Below, one piece after another: positions 8,697 to 17,340 of a DNA stretch of 64,000 nucleotides (position 1 is the first letter of the stretch; the number at the start of each line of letters is the position of its first letter). This stretch comes from AP-15 sp963747735. GTDB taxonomy: Bacteria > Pseudomonadota > Alphaproteobacteria > ATCC43930 > CGMCC-115725. A program made the position numbers and the translations under genes. The notes beneath the pieces are model-generated. The model was given only the letters and a program-made list of their open reading frames with translations, did no database searches and was not told the origin of the DNA. Location: positions 1-64,000 of the forward strand of contig CAVVGE010000001.1 of NCBI GenBank assembly GCA_963747735.1. Direction: 5' to 3'.

Positions 8697-10013
8697 TCAG
8701 CTCGGCTCCTTCCCGAACATGATCCAGCCGCCGCTGCTGGGCGTGGTGAATGCCGCCAGCGCGGTCTCGGCCCGGACCCGGACCTGGCGGGCGCCGGCGG
8801 TGCCGCGGAGCTGCTCGATGCTGTCGGTGTACATGGCGGTGCGGCAGCGCCCGGTCCCGAGGTTGCCGCCGCTCGAGCAGAACGGGTGCGGGCCCTCGAC
8901 CCTGATATCGCCGGCGTAGAACGCAAAGGCATCGCCGCGTTTGACGCCGTGCCATTGGAAGCCCTCGAGGAAGAATTGCGCCATCGGGGCATAGCCGTCG
9001 TACGGATTGAATATATCGACGTCCTCGGGCCCGAGCCCGGCGCCCTCGTACATCCGCTTGGCGGCGCGGTCGGTCCAGTCCTCGATCTCGTCCAGATCTT
9101 CCTGGGTGCTGCGCTTCCTGAAGTTGTGCTGTGAGTGATTGAGCACATAGACCGGCGGCTGCCGCATGTTACGGGCGCGCTCGGCGGTCGTGAAGAGATA
9201 CGCGGTCGATGCGTTGACCGGCCGGTCGCAGTCCCACAGCCGGAGCGGGTTCAGGATGTAGCGTGAATTGACGTAATCCTCGATCGTCAGCTGCGGGACC
9301 TTGTGGGTGGCATTGTACCCCCACGGCGTCAAGAGCCCGTTCCTATGTTGGTTGACGACGAAGGGGGCGAGGTCGTCGTGCTGGCCGCCGTATTTCAGGC
9401 AGTACTGATTGTGCGGAAAGATGTTGATGAAATCGTTGCCGCCGTGATTGCCCCAGGGTGCGGTCCATTGGCGGGCGCCCTTGGCGTAGTCGTCGGCGTT
9501 CTCGCCGCCGCGACGATAGCGGCCTTCGAGGTTGCCGGTCGGGTAGATGACGAGACAGGTGGAGCAAACGCCGTCGCCCACGGCCTGTGCCGCCATGCCG
9601 ACCATTTCGCTGATGGTCGGCACCCCGGTTGGGGCAAATTTGACGTTGCGCAGGCGCAGCTGCGCGATCAGCCACTGCGCGTTGACCAGAGTGAGCCCCC
9701 ACTCCAAATCGTAGGGCGGGGCGAAGTAGGGCCGCGGCGCCCACTGCGAGGCGGAGCCGCCGCTGCCGCCGGCAATATGGCTGTCGCAGCAGACAATTCC
9801 GTCGACCTGATCCGGGGTGACGCCGGCCTCGTCCATCGCCTTTTGGCAGGCGAGGATCGAGTAGGCGCCGAGCGTCTGGTCCATCGAGACCTCGTCCCAG
9901 CGACGGTCGACCGGCGAATGCCCGACACCGGCCACCGCGACCTTGCCGCGGTGCTCCCAGACGCCGAGCCCGTCCTTGTCTCGCCGCCACTGATACCGTT
10001 CCGGCGCGCTCAT
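8697..10013 (-). CDS. Thiolase-fold protein of the SCP-x/lipid-transfer type
   Basis: This 438-residue protein is a thiolase-superfamily member of the kind often annotated as acetyl-CoA acetyltransferase or lipid-transfer protein. Recognisable parts are AMDEAGVTPDQVDGIV in the N half, IYPTGNLEGRY, and a C-terminal CSSGGNLGTGR loop. The usual nucleophilic Cys in the helix after the first half (here PTISEMVGMAAQAV) and the usual GH of the C-terminal loop are not evident, so it may not be a true thiolase. Family members paired with DUF35 proteins include steroid side-chain retro-aldolases such as Ltp2, and a DUF35 gene lies on the same strand at 11225. The start at 10013 is fixed by a strong AAGGAGGAG site; the longer frame was rejected. 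Confidence 0.8.
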   Translation of the reverse strand: MSAPERYQWRRDKDGLGVWEHRGKVAVAGVGHSPVDRRWDEVSMDQTLGAYSILACQKAMDEAGVTPDQVDGIVCCDSHIAGGSGGSASQWAPRPYFAPPYDLEWGLTLVNAQWLIAQLRLRNVKFAPTGVPTISEMVGMAAQAVGDGVCSTCLVIYPTGNLEGRYRRGGENADDYAKGARQWTAPWGNHGGNDFINIFPHNQYCLKYGGQHDDLAPFVVNQHRNGLLTPWGYNATHKVPQLTIEDYVNSRYILNPLRLWDCDRPVNASTAYLFTTAERARNMRQPPVYVLNHSQHNFRKRSTQEDLDEIEDWTDRAAKRMYEGAGLGPEDVDIFNPYDGYAPMAQFFLEGFQWHGVKRGDAFAFYAGDIRVEGPHPFCSSGGNLGTGRCRTAMYTDSIEQLRGTAGARQVRVRAETALAAFTTPSSGGWIMFGKEPS

Positions 10014-10148
10014 GGCTCCTCCTTTCTTCCGTGTTCTGACAGTGCAGGTTATGGCAGGGACGAACAGTGGTTGGCGGGTCGTTACGTGATCCAACTGGCC
10101 TCATCATGGGTTCGACCGGCGGTCGCAAACGAGCGTTCACGTAGATTC

Positions 10149-11126
10149 CTATGGAGCGGCCTGCGGATACGTCTCGACCGCCTGCAGCTGCCCGCTAGCG
10201 AACTGCCTATGTTCGCACGTGCCAGTGCTTTGAGTGATTGTGATACTTACTTGGTCTGGCCTATCCACAGTATAGATCTCGCCATATTTGCTCGCATCTG
10301 TTGTAGAGTGGTTGGTAGTGCGCGTGTTTGTAACGAAATACCCACCTGGATGAAGCGGGTAGATGGTATCACTGTCCGTTGTTCCAGTACAAGGATTGCT
10401 GTAGGTGCTGGCTGCGGCCAGCTTTTTTGGGGAACTCACCACCTGCTTAAGCCATATCACCTCAGGGGGATCTGCCACTGCAACTATGGTCTTGGTTTCG
10501 CCGCCTACCCTCATGTTAAGAAGGAAGCCGTCCTTACTTTCTCGTTTTACCATGAATTCTTCGGTCTTGGCTTTCTTCCAAACTTCCGGCGGGCCGATCA
10601 ATTTGGAGCCATCGATAATGGGCGGCGCGTCGTATTTTGCTTCGGGAGTGTTCGTATTGGCGCCGATCCAGAATCCTCCAATGGTAAAATACTCCCCTTC
10701 TCTCTTCGCTATCCACAATCTTAAGCCGGGGCTATTCTTAGCCTTTTCAAGGCATTGGACATAGTCATTTAGGGCCTTCCCCGAAACCGTTTGAGATAAA
10801 TAACTTGATGCATAAGAGGTCTTATAGTCAAACTTCGTAGCCTGCGCTATTTGACGAGATCTTTCCTTTGCTTGACCATATTTCAGGCCGCCGGAAAAGA
10901 GACCAAAAATATCCGCGTTGCCACCTATGTTTGTCTTTGCGCTCTCGTATTGCGATTCCGTTGCTGTTAGTACGAACGCAAGCTGCGCACTTCCGCTCTG
11001 CTGAATACTGACGATGTCTTGGACTATGAAGTCCTTTATGTTGCAGTCGGCTCTCGCTGCGGAAGCGGCAACCAAAAGAGCGATCGCAGAGACAAAGGCC
11101 CCGGCAGCAGCAGTCGTTTTCGCCAT
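10149..11126 (-). CDS. Secreted protein of unknown function
   Basis: This 325-residue protein begins with a clear Sec signal peptide (MAKTTAAAGAFVSAIALLVAA..., cleavage likely after ARA before DCNIKDF). I do not recognise the mature part, which is rich in Ser, Thr, Lys and Tyr. It contains an N-terminal segment ending in SYLSQTVSGKALNDYVQC that resembles many short secreted proteins. GGGAGGAG lies before the ATG at 11126. The G+C content is lower than in the flanking genes, and it separates the thiolase-like gene from its likely DUF35 partner, so it may be a later insertion. Localisation is supported; function is unknown. Confidence 0.75.
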   Translation of the reverse strand: MAKTTAAAGAFVSAIALLVAASAARADCNIKDFIVQDIVSIQQSGSAQLAFVLTATESQYESAKTNIGGNADIFGLFSGGLKYGQAKERSRQIAQATKFDYKTSYASSYLSQTVSGKALNDYVQCLEKAKNSPGLRLWIAKREGEYFTIGGFWIGANTNTPEAKYDAPPIIDGSKLIGPPEVWKKAKTEEFMVKRESKDGFLLNMRVGGETKTIVAVADPPEVIWLKQVVSSPKKLAAASTYSNPCTGTTDSDTIYPLHPGGYFVTNTRTTNHSTTDASKYGEIYTVDRPDQVSITITQSTGTCEHRQFASGQLQAVETYPQAAP

Positions 11127-11224
11127 TTTATCTCTCCTCCCGATCGACTTATAAGAACTTGGAGCGTCAGCCATGGTAGATTGCCGACCTATGGCGCGCG
11201 CACTTAGCGTTAGATTTTATCGAA

Positions 11225-11635
11225 CTACGCAACGACCCGCCACTCGTGGATGAGCTGATCTGGGGCCACCTCCTCGAACGTCACCTCGACGGGGGCGCCC
11301 ACCGGCGCCTGGTAGGGCGGGGTGCCGGGGAGGTTGGAATAGAAATTGACCCGCGGGTCCGCATCCAAGGTCACCATTGCCAGGTTGTAGGGCTGATCGG
11401 GCATGCGCCGGTTGAGGCGGCCGTCCTCGATCACGATGTAGGTCGCGATATGGCCTCTTCCCGCGACCTCTTTCCACGAGAGACCGGCGGCCGAGCCGCA
11501 GACCTGGCAGGCAGGCTGCGGCGGGTATTGCAGCCGGTCGCAGGCGGCGCAGTGCTGCAAGACGAGCCGCCTTTCGTTGACGGCGTCCCAGAAGGGCTTG
11601 CTCAACGGGTCGGAGACGGGGATCAGCTTTGGCAT
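11225..11635 (-). CDS. DUF35 OB-fold protein with zinc ribbon
   Basis: This 136-residue protein has an N-terminal zinc ribbon (CAAC and CQVC, two CxxC pairs at about residues 28-49) followed by an OB-fold (GHIATYIVIEDG...). DUF35 proteins bind acyl-CoA and form complexes with thiolase-fold enzymes; the likely partner is the thiolase-like protein at 8697-10013. The first six codons (MPKLIP) and the leader are copied three times in the 205-bp tandem repeat directly upstream. The ATG at 11635 follows tgagga. Confidence 0.85.
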   Translation of the reverse strand: MPKLIPVSDPLSKPFWDAVNERRLVLQHCAACDRLQYPPQPACQVCGSAAGLSWKEVAGRGHIATYIVIEDGRLNRRMPDQPYNLAMVTLDADPRVNFYSNLPGTPPYQAPVGAPVEVTFEEVAPDQLIHEWRVVA

Positions 11636-12245
11636 CGTATCCTCAGAGCCTGGCTGGAAATGAATTACCGGATTTCAGCAGCTTCCATCGGCTTGCGGGA
11701 ACGGTAGTGCTCCTCTTTACAGGATCCCTGCGAAGGCAGGGACCCATCCTGCAACCGTTCGATCGCCGGCGAAATGGGTTCCTGCCTGCGCAGGAACCCC
11801 GGATTGCCCGCATGGCGCCGATGGGGATCAGCTTCGGCATCGTTTCCTCAGAGCCTGGCTGGAAATGAATTACTGGATTTCAGTAGCTTCCATCGGCTTG
11901 CGGGAACGGTAGTGCTCCTCTTTACAGGATCCCTGCGAAGGCAGGGACCCATCCTGCAACCGTTCGATCGCCGGCGGAATGGGTTCCTGCCTGCACAGGA
12001 ACCCCGGATTGCCCGCATGGCGCCGATGGGGATCAGCTTCGGCATCGTTTCCTCGGGGGCTGACTGGAAACGGATTACTGGATCTCAGCACCTTGCATCG
12101 CCTTGCGTGAGCGGTAGGTGCTCCTCTCTACAGGATCCCTGCGAAGGCAGGGACCCATCCCGCAACCGTTCGATCGCCGGCGGAATGGGTTCCTGCCTGC
12201 ACAGGAACCCCGAATTGCCGCATGGGAGCGACGGTGATCAGCTTT
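11631..12245 (-). repeat. Three tandem 205-bp units copying a gene leader
   Basis: The marker ggcatcgt occurs at 11631, 11836, 12041 and 12246, giving three units of exactly 205 bases and a broken fourth. Units one and two are nearly identical; the third is more diverged. Each unit contains two REP-like palindromes (ggatccctgc..ggcagggacc and gggttcctgcctg..caggaaccc) and a copy of the first 18 coding bases of the DUF35 gene, preceded by its leader. On the minus strand each copy therefore opens a decoy frame of about 65 codons beginning MPKLIPIGAM. Confidence 0.9.
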
Positions 12246-12486
12246 GGCATCGTTTTCCTCAGAGCCTGACGTTTATCGGGTTCCTGCCCACGGGTCCGGC
12301 CTGCGGCCGGCCCGAGGATAAACTCCGGCAGGGACCCATTATGCAACCACCTGAGATCGGGCGAAATGGGTCCCTGCCTGCGCAGGGACCCGGCACTTCA
12401 CCCTTTTAGCAACTCCTAACGCTTTGCCGCAACAGCACTCCGCTTTATCGGGTCCCCGCAGGCAGGGACCCACGTCGTCCGCCGCA
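12246..12486. repeat. REP-like palindrome cluster, downstream of GIY-YIG
   Basis: After the broken fourth repeat unit, two palindromes of the form gggtccctgcctgcgcaggg (12368-12391 and the shortened 12450-12471) lie before the GIY-YIG stop codon, the nearer one only 15 bases away. No gene is seen in this stretch. Confidence 0.75.
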
Positions 12487-12771
12487 CTACGGCGACAGGG
12501 ATAGGTAAAGATCGGCCCAGTGCGGGTTTTCGCGTTCAATCAGATTTATTTTCCAGTCACGCTTCCACTTCTTGATTTGCTGTTCCCGGACCAGTGCTGT
12601 CTCAAGGCTTTCATGGGTTTCGAACCACACGAGACGGTCCACTCCGTATTTGGCGGTAAAGCCGGGGATGGCTCGTGTTTTGTGCTGCCAAACGCGGCGC
12701 GCGAGCTCGAAGGTCGAACCGACGTAGAGAGTCCCATACGGTTTAGCGGCGAGGAGATAGACGAACGGCAT
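12487..12771 (-). CDS. Single-domain GIY-YIG nuclease
   Basis: This 94-residue protein is essentially one GIY-YIG domain: VYLLAAKP.GTLYVGST near the start, then ARRVWQHK, and the acidic residue region ETALVREQQIKKWKRDWK typical of the YhbQ-like subgroup. Such proteins cleave branched or single-stranded DNA; the role of this subgroup is unsettled. The ATG at 12771 was chosen because it begins the domain; the longer frame upstream is translated palindrome DNA. No good ribosome binding site is seen. The gene is tightly enclosed by the same palindrome family on both sides. Confidence 0.85.
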   Translation of the reverse strand: MPFVYLLAAKPYGTLYVGSTFELARRVWQHKTRAIPGFTAKYGVDRLVWFETHESLETALVREQQIKKWKRDWKINLIERENPHWADLYLSLSP

Positions 12772-12788
12772 CGTGCGGACTGGAACAT

Positions 12789-12914
12789 GGGTCCCTGCCT
12801 GCAGAGGGACCAAATAGCAGGTTTTACTCGCTACCGGATCCCTGCGCAGGCAGGGACCCATCGTGCAACCACTCGGTCGCTGGCAACATGGGTCCCTGCC
12901 TGCGCAGGAACCCC
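12789..12914. repeat. REP-like palindrome cluster, upstream of GIY-YIG
   Basis: Three palindromes at 12789-12811, 12836-12859 and 12890-12914 belong to the gggtccctgcctgcgcaggg family seen in the tandem repeat and downstream of the GIY-YIG gene. They lie between that gene and the end of the TPP enzyme gene. Confidence 0.8.
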
Positions 12915-12940
12915 AATTGCATCCCGTTTCGCTCTCCCTT

Positions 12941-14614
12941 TTATTCGCCCCGCCCAACCCACTGGCCGTAGACCGGGTATTGGCAGCAGATGAACTCGAT
13001 ATAGGCCGGGCGGCCCGACGTATTGATTTCGAGCGCCCGCCGCAGGGCCGGGATGATGTCGGCCGGCTCGCTGACCCGCTCGGTGTGAAAGCCGAGGGCG
13101 CCGATCACCTTTGACATGTCGACCTCGTCGGGCCCCAGCACGTGGTGGGTGAAGGGATCGTGTCCGGGCCCCCAGAAGCCCGGTCCATAGCCGGCAAACC
13201 CGCCATTCGAAATGTGCACGACCGTGACCCCGAGCTTCTCGCGCAGCAGAACCTCGAGGTTGCCGAGCATGTAGCCGAGGCCTGCTTCGCCGGTCACCGC
13301 CACGGATGCCCGGCCCGGAAACGCCTTCTTGGCGGCGATGGCGGCAGCCAGGCTGAAGCCGAGTGTCGAGACATTGCCCCAGCCGAGGAAACCGCGCGGG
13401 ATCAGCGTGTCGAAGACGGTCGATAGCTGGTCGCGCGTGTTGCCGCTTTCGTGCGTCACAAACGAATTCTTCAGATCCAGCACCTCCATCAGATCGCCGT
13501 ACACCCGGTAGGGGTTGATCGGCGTCTCGTCGGAGTTCATGACCTGCCGGTACCGGGCGAGCCCCTGGTCGCGTGCCGCCTTCACTTCCGCCGCCACATC
13601 ACCCGCATTCCGTCCGGCGCCGCCCGCGGCACCAGACGTGCGGTCGGAGACTTCCCGGCAAAGCGCCTGCAAGGTCAGGCGCGCATCGCCGATCACCGCG
13701 TGCGCGGTCGGATACATCTTGTTGATGTGCAGCTCGTCGATGTTGCAGTGGATGATGGTCTTTTTCGCCGCATCGGGAATGGCGTGGCTGAAGCGGCCGG
13801 GCGACAGGCTCGTGCCGATGGCGAGGATCAGGTCGCTTTGGTTCAGGTAGTGCGCCACCTGGTCGCCGCGCACGCCGACAAAGAGCGGATGGTTCTCCGG
13901 GAACGCCCCCTTGGCCTTGAGGGTCGTGATGACAGGCGCATTCACCAGCTCCGCCAGCGCTTTCAGGTCTTCCGAGGCGCCCGCGTAGATGACCCCCTCG
14001 CCGGCGTAGATCAGCGGGTTGCGGGCTAGGAGGAGCTGGTCCACGGCAGCGCGCACATCCGCCGGGTCCGGCGCCGATTTCCAGCCCTTCACGGGGCGGT
14101 AGGGGTCGGCGGTCTCGTCGTAGGTGGCCGCGGCATTGGGAATGGCCAGGATCACCGGGCCCGGCCGGCCGCTGCGCAGCATGGTGAAGGCGCGGCGCAT
14201 GAGCTCCGGCGTGCGCTCGGGCTTGTCGAGATAGCCGAACCACTTCGACACGGTCTTCATGGCGGACGCGACATCGTACTGGCTGTTGCCCGAGCTGCCG
14301 GCCGGCACGCCATCGGTGATGCACAGAACCGGCGAGCCATCCTCAAAAGCCTGCGCCATCCCGGCGTAGGCGTACTGCATGCCGGCGGCGTTGACGCCCC
14401 CCTGGAAGGTGCACACCCCGATCCGTGCGCCCGCGGTGATGCGCGAGAACGCGTCGGCGACCGCGACGGCGTAGCGGTCGTCGCGCATCATCAGCATCGG
14501 CACCCCTTCGCGGCCGAGCGCGTTGTTGACCCGGCAGACCGGGAAGGTCGAAACCCAACCCACACCCTCCTCTTTGAGAATGCGGACAATCCCGGTCGCG
14601 ACATCGATCGTCAT
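12941..14614 (-). CDS. Thiamine-diphosphate-dependent enzyme (acetolactate synthase-like)
   Basis: This 557-residue protein has the three-domain ThDP architecture: N-terminal PYR domain, central domain (LIYAGEGVIYAGAS and DLILAIGTSLSPGRF) and C-terminal PP domain. It would carry out a carboligase or decarboxylase reaction on a 2-oxo acid or acyl-CoA; the substrate is unknown. Two normally invariant acids are changed: the proton-relay Glu of the PYR domain aligns with Asp in RDDRYAVAVADAF, and the metal-binding motif usually GDG reads GEAGLGYML...SNGG. The protein may be a divergent subfamily rather than dead, because both acids are replaced by the other acid. The ATG at 14614 has AAAGGAG before it; an ATG 21 bases further upstream lacks such a site. 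Confidence 0.8.
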   Translation of the reverse strand: MTIDVATGIVRILKEEGVGWVSTFPVCRVNNALGREGVPMLMMRDDRYAVAVADAFSRITAGARIGVCTFQGGVNAAGMQYAYAGMAQAFEDGSPVLCITDGVPAGSSGNSQYDVASAMKTVSKWFGYLDKPERTPELMRRAFTMLRSGRPGPVILAIPNAAATYDETADPYRPVKGWKSAPDPADVRAAVDQLLLARNPLIYAGEGVIYAGASEDLKALAELVNAPVITTLKAKGAFPENHPLFVGVRGDQVAHYLNQSDLILAIGTSLSPGRFSHAIPDAAKKTIIHCNIDELHINKMYPTAHAVIGDARLTLQALCREVSDRTSGAAGGAGRNAGDVAAEVKAARDQGLARYRQVMNSDETPINPYRVYGDLMEVLDLKNSFVTHESGNTRDQLSTVFDTLIPRGFLGWGNVSTLGFSLAAAIAAKKAFPGRASVAVTGEAGLGYMLGNLEVLLREKLGVTVVHISNGGFAGYGPGFWGPGHDPFTHHVLGPDEVDMSKVIGALGFHTERVSEPADIIPALRRALEINTSGRPAYIEFICCQYPVYGQWVGRGE

Positions 14615-15159
14615 GGATGTGGTCTCCTTTCCCATGGAGCCGAGCCGTCAGCCTCCGTGGGGGCGCATTGAAGCATACAATATCAGCCGCGTCCCGTCTC
14701 CCAACCGTCCGATGCCGAGCCCTGATCGTCGGCAGCAGCGGATCGCTTTCGAACCCACAACGGCCGCTCCGCCTTGGCGGCGGGAACCGCTCTTGATGCC
14801 CCTCAACCGCCATTGCCGCCGGGAACGGGCAACGACGAGGAAGCCGACATTTGCGCCGGACTTCTGGACGGACTAACCTGCTGAGAATCTTACTCGGGCA
14901 AAACCATACAAATTTCCTAATTTCTGCACACGGCAGCTTCGCGCCCGCCGTGAGCGGCCATTTAGATGAGACTCCGAATGCGAAGCCGGTGAAAAGCGCG
15001 ATGCTCGCGGCAACGCGGGTATCTGCCCGAATGCCGGTTAATCTGCTTGCGCGTCGGAGAGGATCGGCAGCTTATATTGGCTGGCTGCCCAGTACATGGA
15101 CCTCCCCGGCAGCTCAAGTCAGTCCGCGCCGCCAGCCCCTCGGCCCTGGAAGGAACATC
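14615..15159. other. Intergenic region between divergent genes, 545 bases
   Basis: This region separates the TPP enzyme (minus) from the binding-protein gene (plus) and must hold promoters for both. I see no clear operator, no riboswitch fold and no convincing coding frame; an open plus-strand frame from 14851 has coding-poor composition before the true start at 15160. Confidence 0.6.
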
Positions 15160-15933
15160 ATGATGCAGTTCATTGCGCGCATCATCATCACGTCGGTGTT
15201 GGTGTCGGGAGTTGCTCTCGCTGGAGGAGCGGTCGGCACGGTGCGGGCGGCCGAAGTTCAGGTTTTGGCGGGCGGCGCCATGACGGCCCCACTGAAAGAA
15301 ATCGCTGCACAATTCGAGCGCGCGACGGGCCACAAGATCGTCTTTCGCTTCGGTACTACCCCGGAATTGATCAGGCTCGCCACGGCTGGCGGTCCGTTCG
15401 ATCTTGGCGTGATTCCTCGCGAGGTGTTGAAGGATGCCTCCGCCCAAGCCCGGTTCGTGTCCGGGCCGATCGACGATGTTGCCCGCGTCGGTCTCGGCGT
15501 CGCAGTCCGCTCAGGGGCGCCCAAGCCGGACATCAGCACGCCCGAAGCGCTGAAGCGCACGCTGCTTGAGGCACAATCCGTCGCCACGATACCGGAGAGC
15601 GCGGCCGGTGCCCAAGTACTGCGGGTATTCAAGCGTTTAGGCATCGCCGAGGCGATGAAAACCAAATTGAGGGCGCAGAAAGGGCCTGCACAAGTTGTTC
15701 AGGCGGTCGCACAGGGCGATGCTGACCTTGGCGTATTTCTCGTCAACGTTTTGACGACCCCCGGCTTGGATGTGGTTGGCCCTTTACCGGCCGACCTACA
15801 GCAGGAAGTCGTTTTCACGGCAGCCGTCGCAGCGGACAGTAAAGAAGCCGATGCTGCCAAGGCATTCATCACCTATTTGGCGACCCCTGCCGCCACGGCG
15901 GTGATAAGGGCTAAAGGCATGACGCCCGGCTGA
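15160..15933 (+). CDS. Periplasmic substrate-binding protein (ModA-like)
   Basis: This 257-residue protein has a Sec signal (MMQFIARIIITSVLVSG..., cleavage near VRAAEV) followed by a type II periplasmic binding fold like molybdate/tungstate binding proteins (VLAGGAMTAPLKEIAAQFE, then FDLGVIPREVL). ModA-like proteins bind oxyanions for an ABC importer, but no permease or ATPase gene is adjacent, so it may be an orphan or a regulator-type solute sensor. The double ATG at 15160 follows GGAAGGAA. The large start extension was rejected. Confidence 0.8.
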   Translation: MMQFIARIIITSVLVSGVALAGGAVGTVRAAEVQVLAGGAMTAPLKEIAAQFERATGHKIVFRFGTTPELIRLATAGGPFDLGVIPREVLKDASAQARFVSGPIDDVARVGLGVAVRSGAPKPDISTPEALKRTLLEAQSVATIPESAAGAQVLRVFKRLGIAEAMKTKLRAQKGPAQVVQAVAQGDADLGVFLVNVLTTPGLDVVGPLPADLQQEVVFTAAVAADSKEADAAKAFITYLATPAATAVIRAKGMTPG

Positions 15934-15984
15934 TCCGGGTTCGGCGGGTCCCGTTCGCAGGTTACCGGGGCGAGTTACGGGCGA

Positions 15985-16132
15985 GTTACGGGGGCAGTTT
16001 ACTAAATCGCCCGCAACCCTTCGCCGTGCGAACGGCTTCGAAAGCGCCGGCACGGGCTCGCGCGGTCCCCGCCCCCGGTTGCGGCGATGCATCGGCTTGC
16101 GCTATTGACGGCGGTCCGCGGTGCGAAAGGAT
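15985..16132 (+). repeat. Left half of the MITE-like repeat
   Basis: The 24-base terminal repeat (gttacgggggcagtttacta...) is at 15985-16008, and the next 120 bases match the complete element at 3604-3752 with few differences. The right half is absent. Two further short gttac(c/g)ggg fragments precede it. The end of the repeat, gcgaaagga, lies 8-16 bases before the CoA-transferase start. Confidence 0.8.
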
Positions 16133-16140
16133 GATCTCGA

Positions 16141-17292
16141 ATGGCGCAAAAGGGGCCGCTTTCCGGCATCACCATCGTCGATCTGTCGCGCATATTGGCG
16201 GGTCCCTACTGCACGTTGCTCTTGGCCGAGCTGGGGGCGCGGGTGATCAAGGTCGAGCCGCCGGGAGGGGGCGACGACGCGCGCCAATACGGGCCTTTCA
16301 AGAACGGCCAGTCGGCCTATTTCGCCTCGGTCAACCGCGGCAAGGAATCGATCGCGCTCGACCTCAAATCAGAGGAAGGCCGCGACATCTTCGAGCGGCT
16401 CTTGGACAAGGCCGACGCGCTCGTCGAAAACTTCCGGCCGGGCACGATGGAAAAATTGGGCTATGGTTGGGAGACGCTGCATCCGCGCTACCCGCGGCTC
16501 GTCTACGCCGCCGCCTCGGGCTTTGGCCACAGCGGCCCCTATTCGCACTATCCGGCCTACGACATGGTGGTGCAGGGGCTGGGCGGGGTCATGAGCATCA
16601 CCGGGCATCCTGGCATGCCGTTGACCCGGATCGGCACCTCGATCGGCGATCTCGGCGGCGGGCTCTTCACCGCGGTGGCGCTCAACGCGGCCCTCCTCCA
16701 CCGCGAGCGCACCGGCGAGGCGCAAAAGGTCGATGTCGCTCTGTTCGATTGCCAGCTCGCCCTCCTCGAAAACGCCATCGTGCGCTACACGACGACCGGC
16801 GAAATCCCCGGCCCGATGGGGGCGCGCCACCCGTCGATCACGCCCTTCGAGGCGTTTGCCACCAAGGACGGCAACATCATCATCGCCGCCGGCAACGACG
16901 GGCTCTTTGTCAAGCTCGCCGCCGCCCTCGGCCGGCCCGAGCTCGCCGAGGATGCGCGCTATAAGACAAACGCGCTGCGCAACCAGCACCAGCAGGCGCT
17001 GAAGGCCGAGGTCGAGGCGGTCTTGCGCGGTGCCGATACGACCCACTGGATCGACGTGCTGGAGGGGGCGGGGGTGCCGTGCGGCCCCGTCAACAATGTC
17101 GCACAGGCGCTGGCGCACCCGCAGACCGAAGCGCGCAACATGCTGGTCGCGGTCGATGACCCGGTATTGGGGCGCTTGAAGCTCGCCGGCAATCCGATGA
17201 AGGTGTCGGGCTTTGCGGACCCGCCGACGCGCGCGCCCGCCCCCGCCCTCGACGCCGACCGCGACTCGATCCTGCGCGAATTGGGCTTCTGA
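16141..17292 (+). CDS. CaiB/BaiF-family CoA-transferase
   Basis: This 383-residue class III CoA-transferase has the N-terminal DLSRILAGPYCTLLLAELGA block, NFRPGTMEKLGYGW and the likely catalytic Asp170 in TSIGDLGGGLF, matching Asp169 of formyl-CoA transferase. It moves CoA between organic acids; the acids are unknown, but the family includes formyl-, succinyl- and carnitine-type enzymes. The ATG at 16141 has AAAGGA 8-10 bases before it, and that site is the end of the repeat element. It stands alone, with a nucleotidyltransferase remnant downstream. Confidence 0.88.
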   Translation: MAQKGPLSGITIVDLSRILAGPYCTLLLAELGARVIKVEPPGGGDDARQYGPFKNGQSAYFASVNRGKESIALDLKSEEGRDIFERLLDKADALVENFRPGTMEKLGYGWETLHPRYPRLVYAAASGFGHSGPYSHYPAYDMVVQGLGGVMSITGHPGMPLTRIGTSIGDLGGGLFTAVALNAALLHRERTGEAQKVDVALFDCQLALLENAIVRYTTTGEIPGPMGARHPSITPFEAFATKDGNIIIAAGNDGLFVKLAAALGRPELAEDARYKTNALRNQHQQALKAEVEAVLRGADTTHWIDVLEGAGVPCGPVNNVAQALAHPQTEARNMLVAVDDPVLGRLKLAGNPMKVSGFADPPTRAPAPALDADRDSILRELGF

Positions 17293-17340
17293 GCCCGCCG
17301 GATCGGACGTGTGGCGCAGGATCATGATATTCTTGCGCCG

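Noticed and set aside
11643..12045. 65-codon frames beginning MPKLIPIGAM, twice
   Set aside because: They are decoys created by the copied leader and start of the DUF35 gene; the remaining residues are translated palindrome.
12368..12914. Possible CRISPR-like array
   Set aside because: The repeated units are palindromes of varying spacing, enclose a gene and lack regular spacers; they are REP-like elements.
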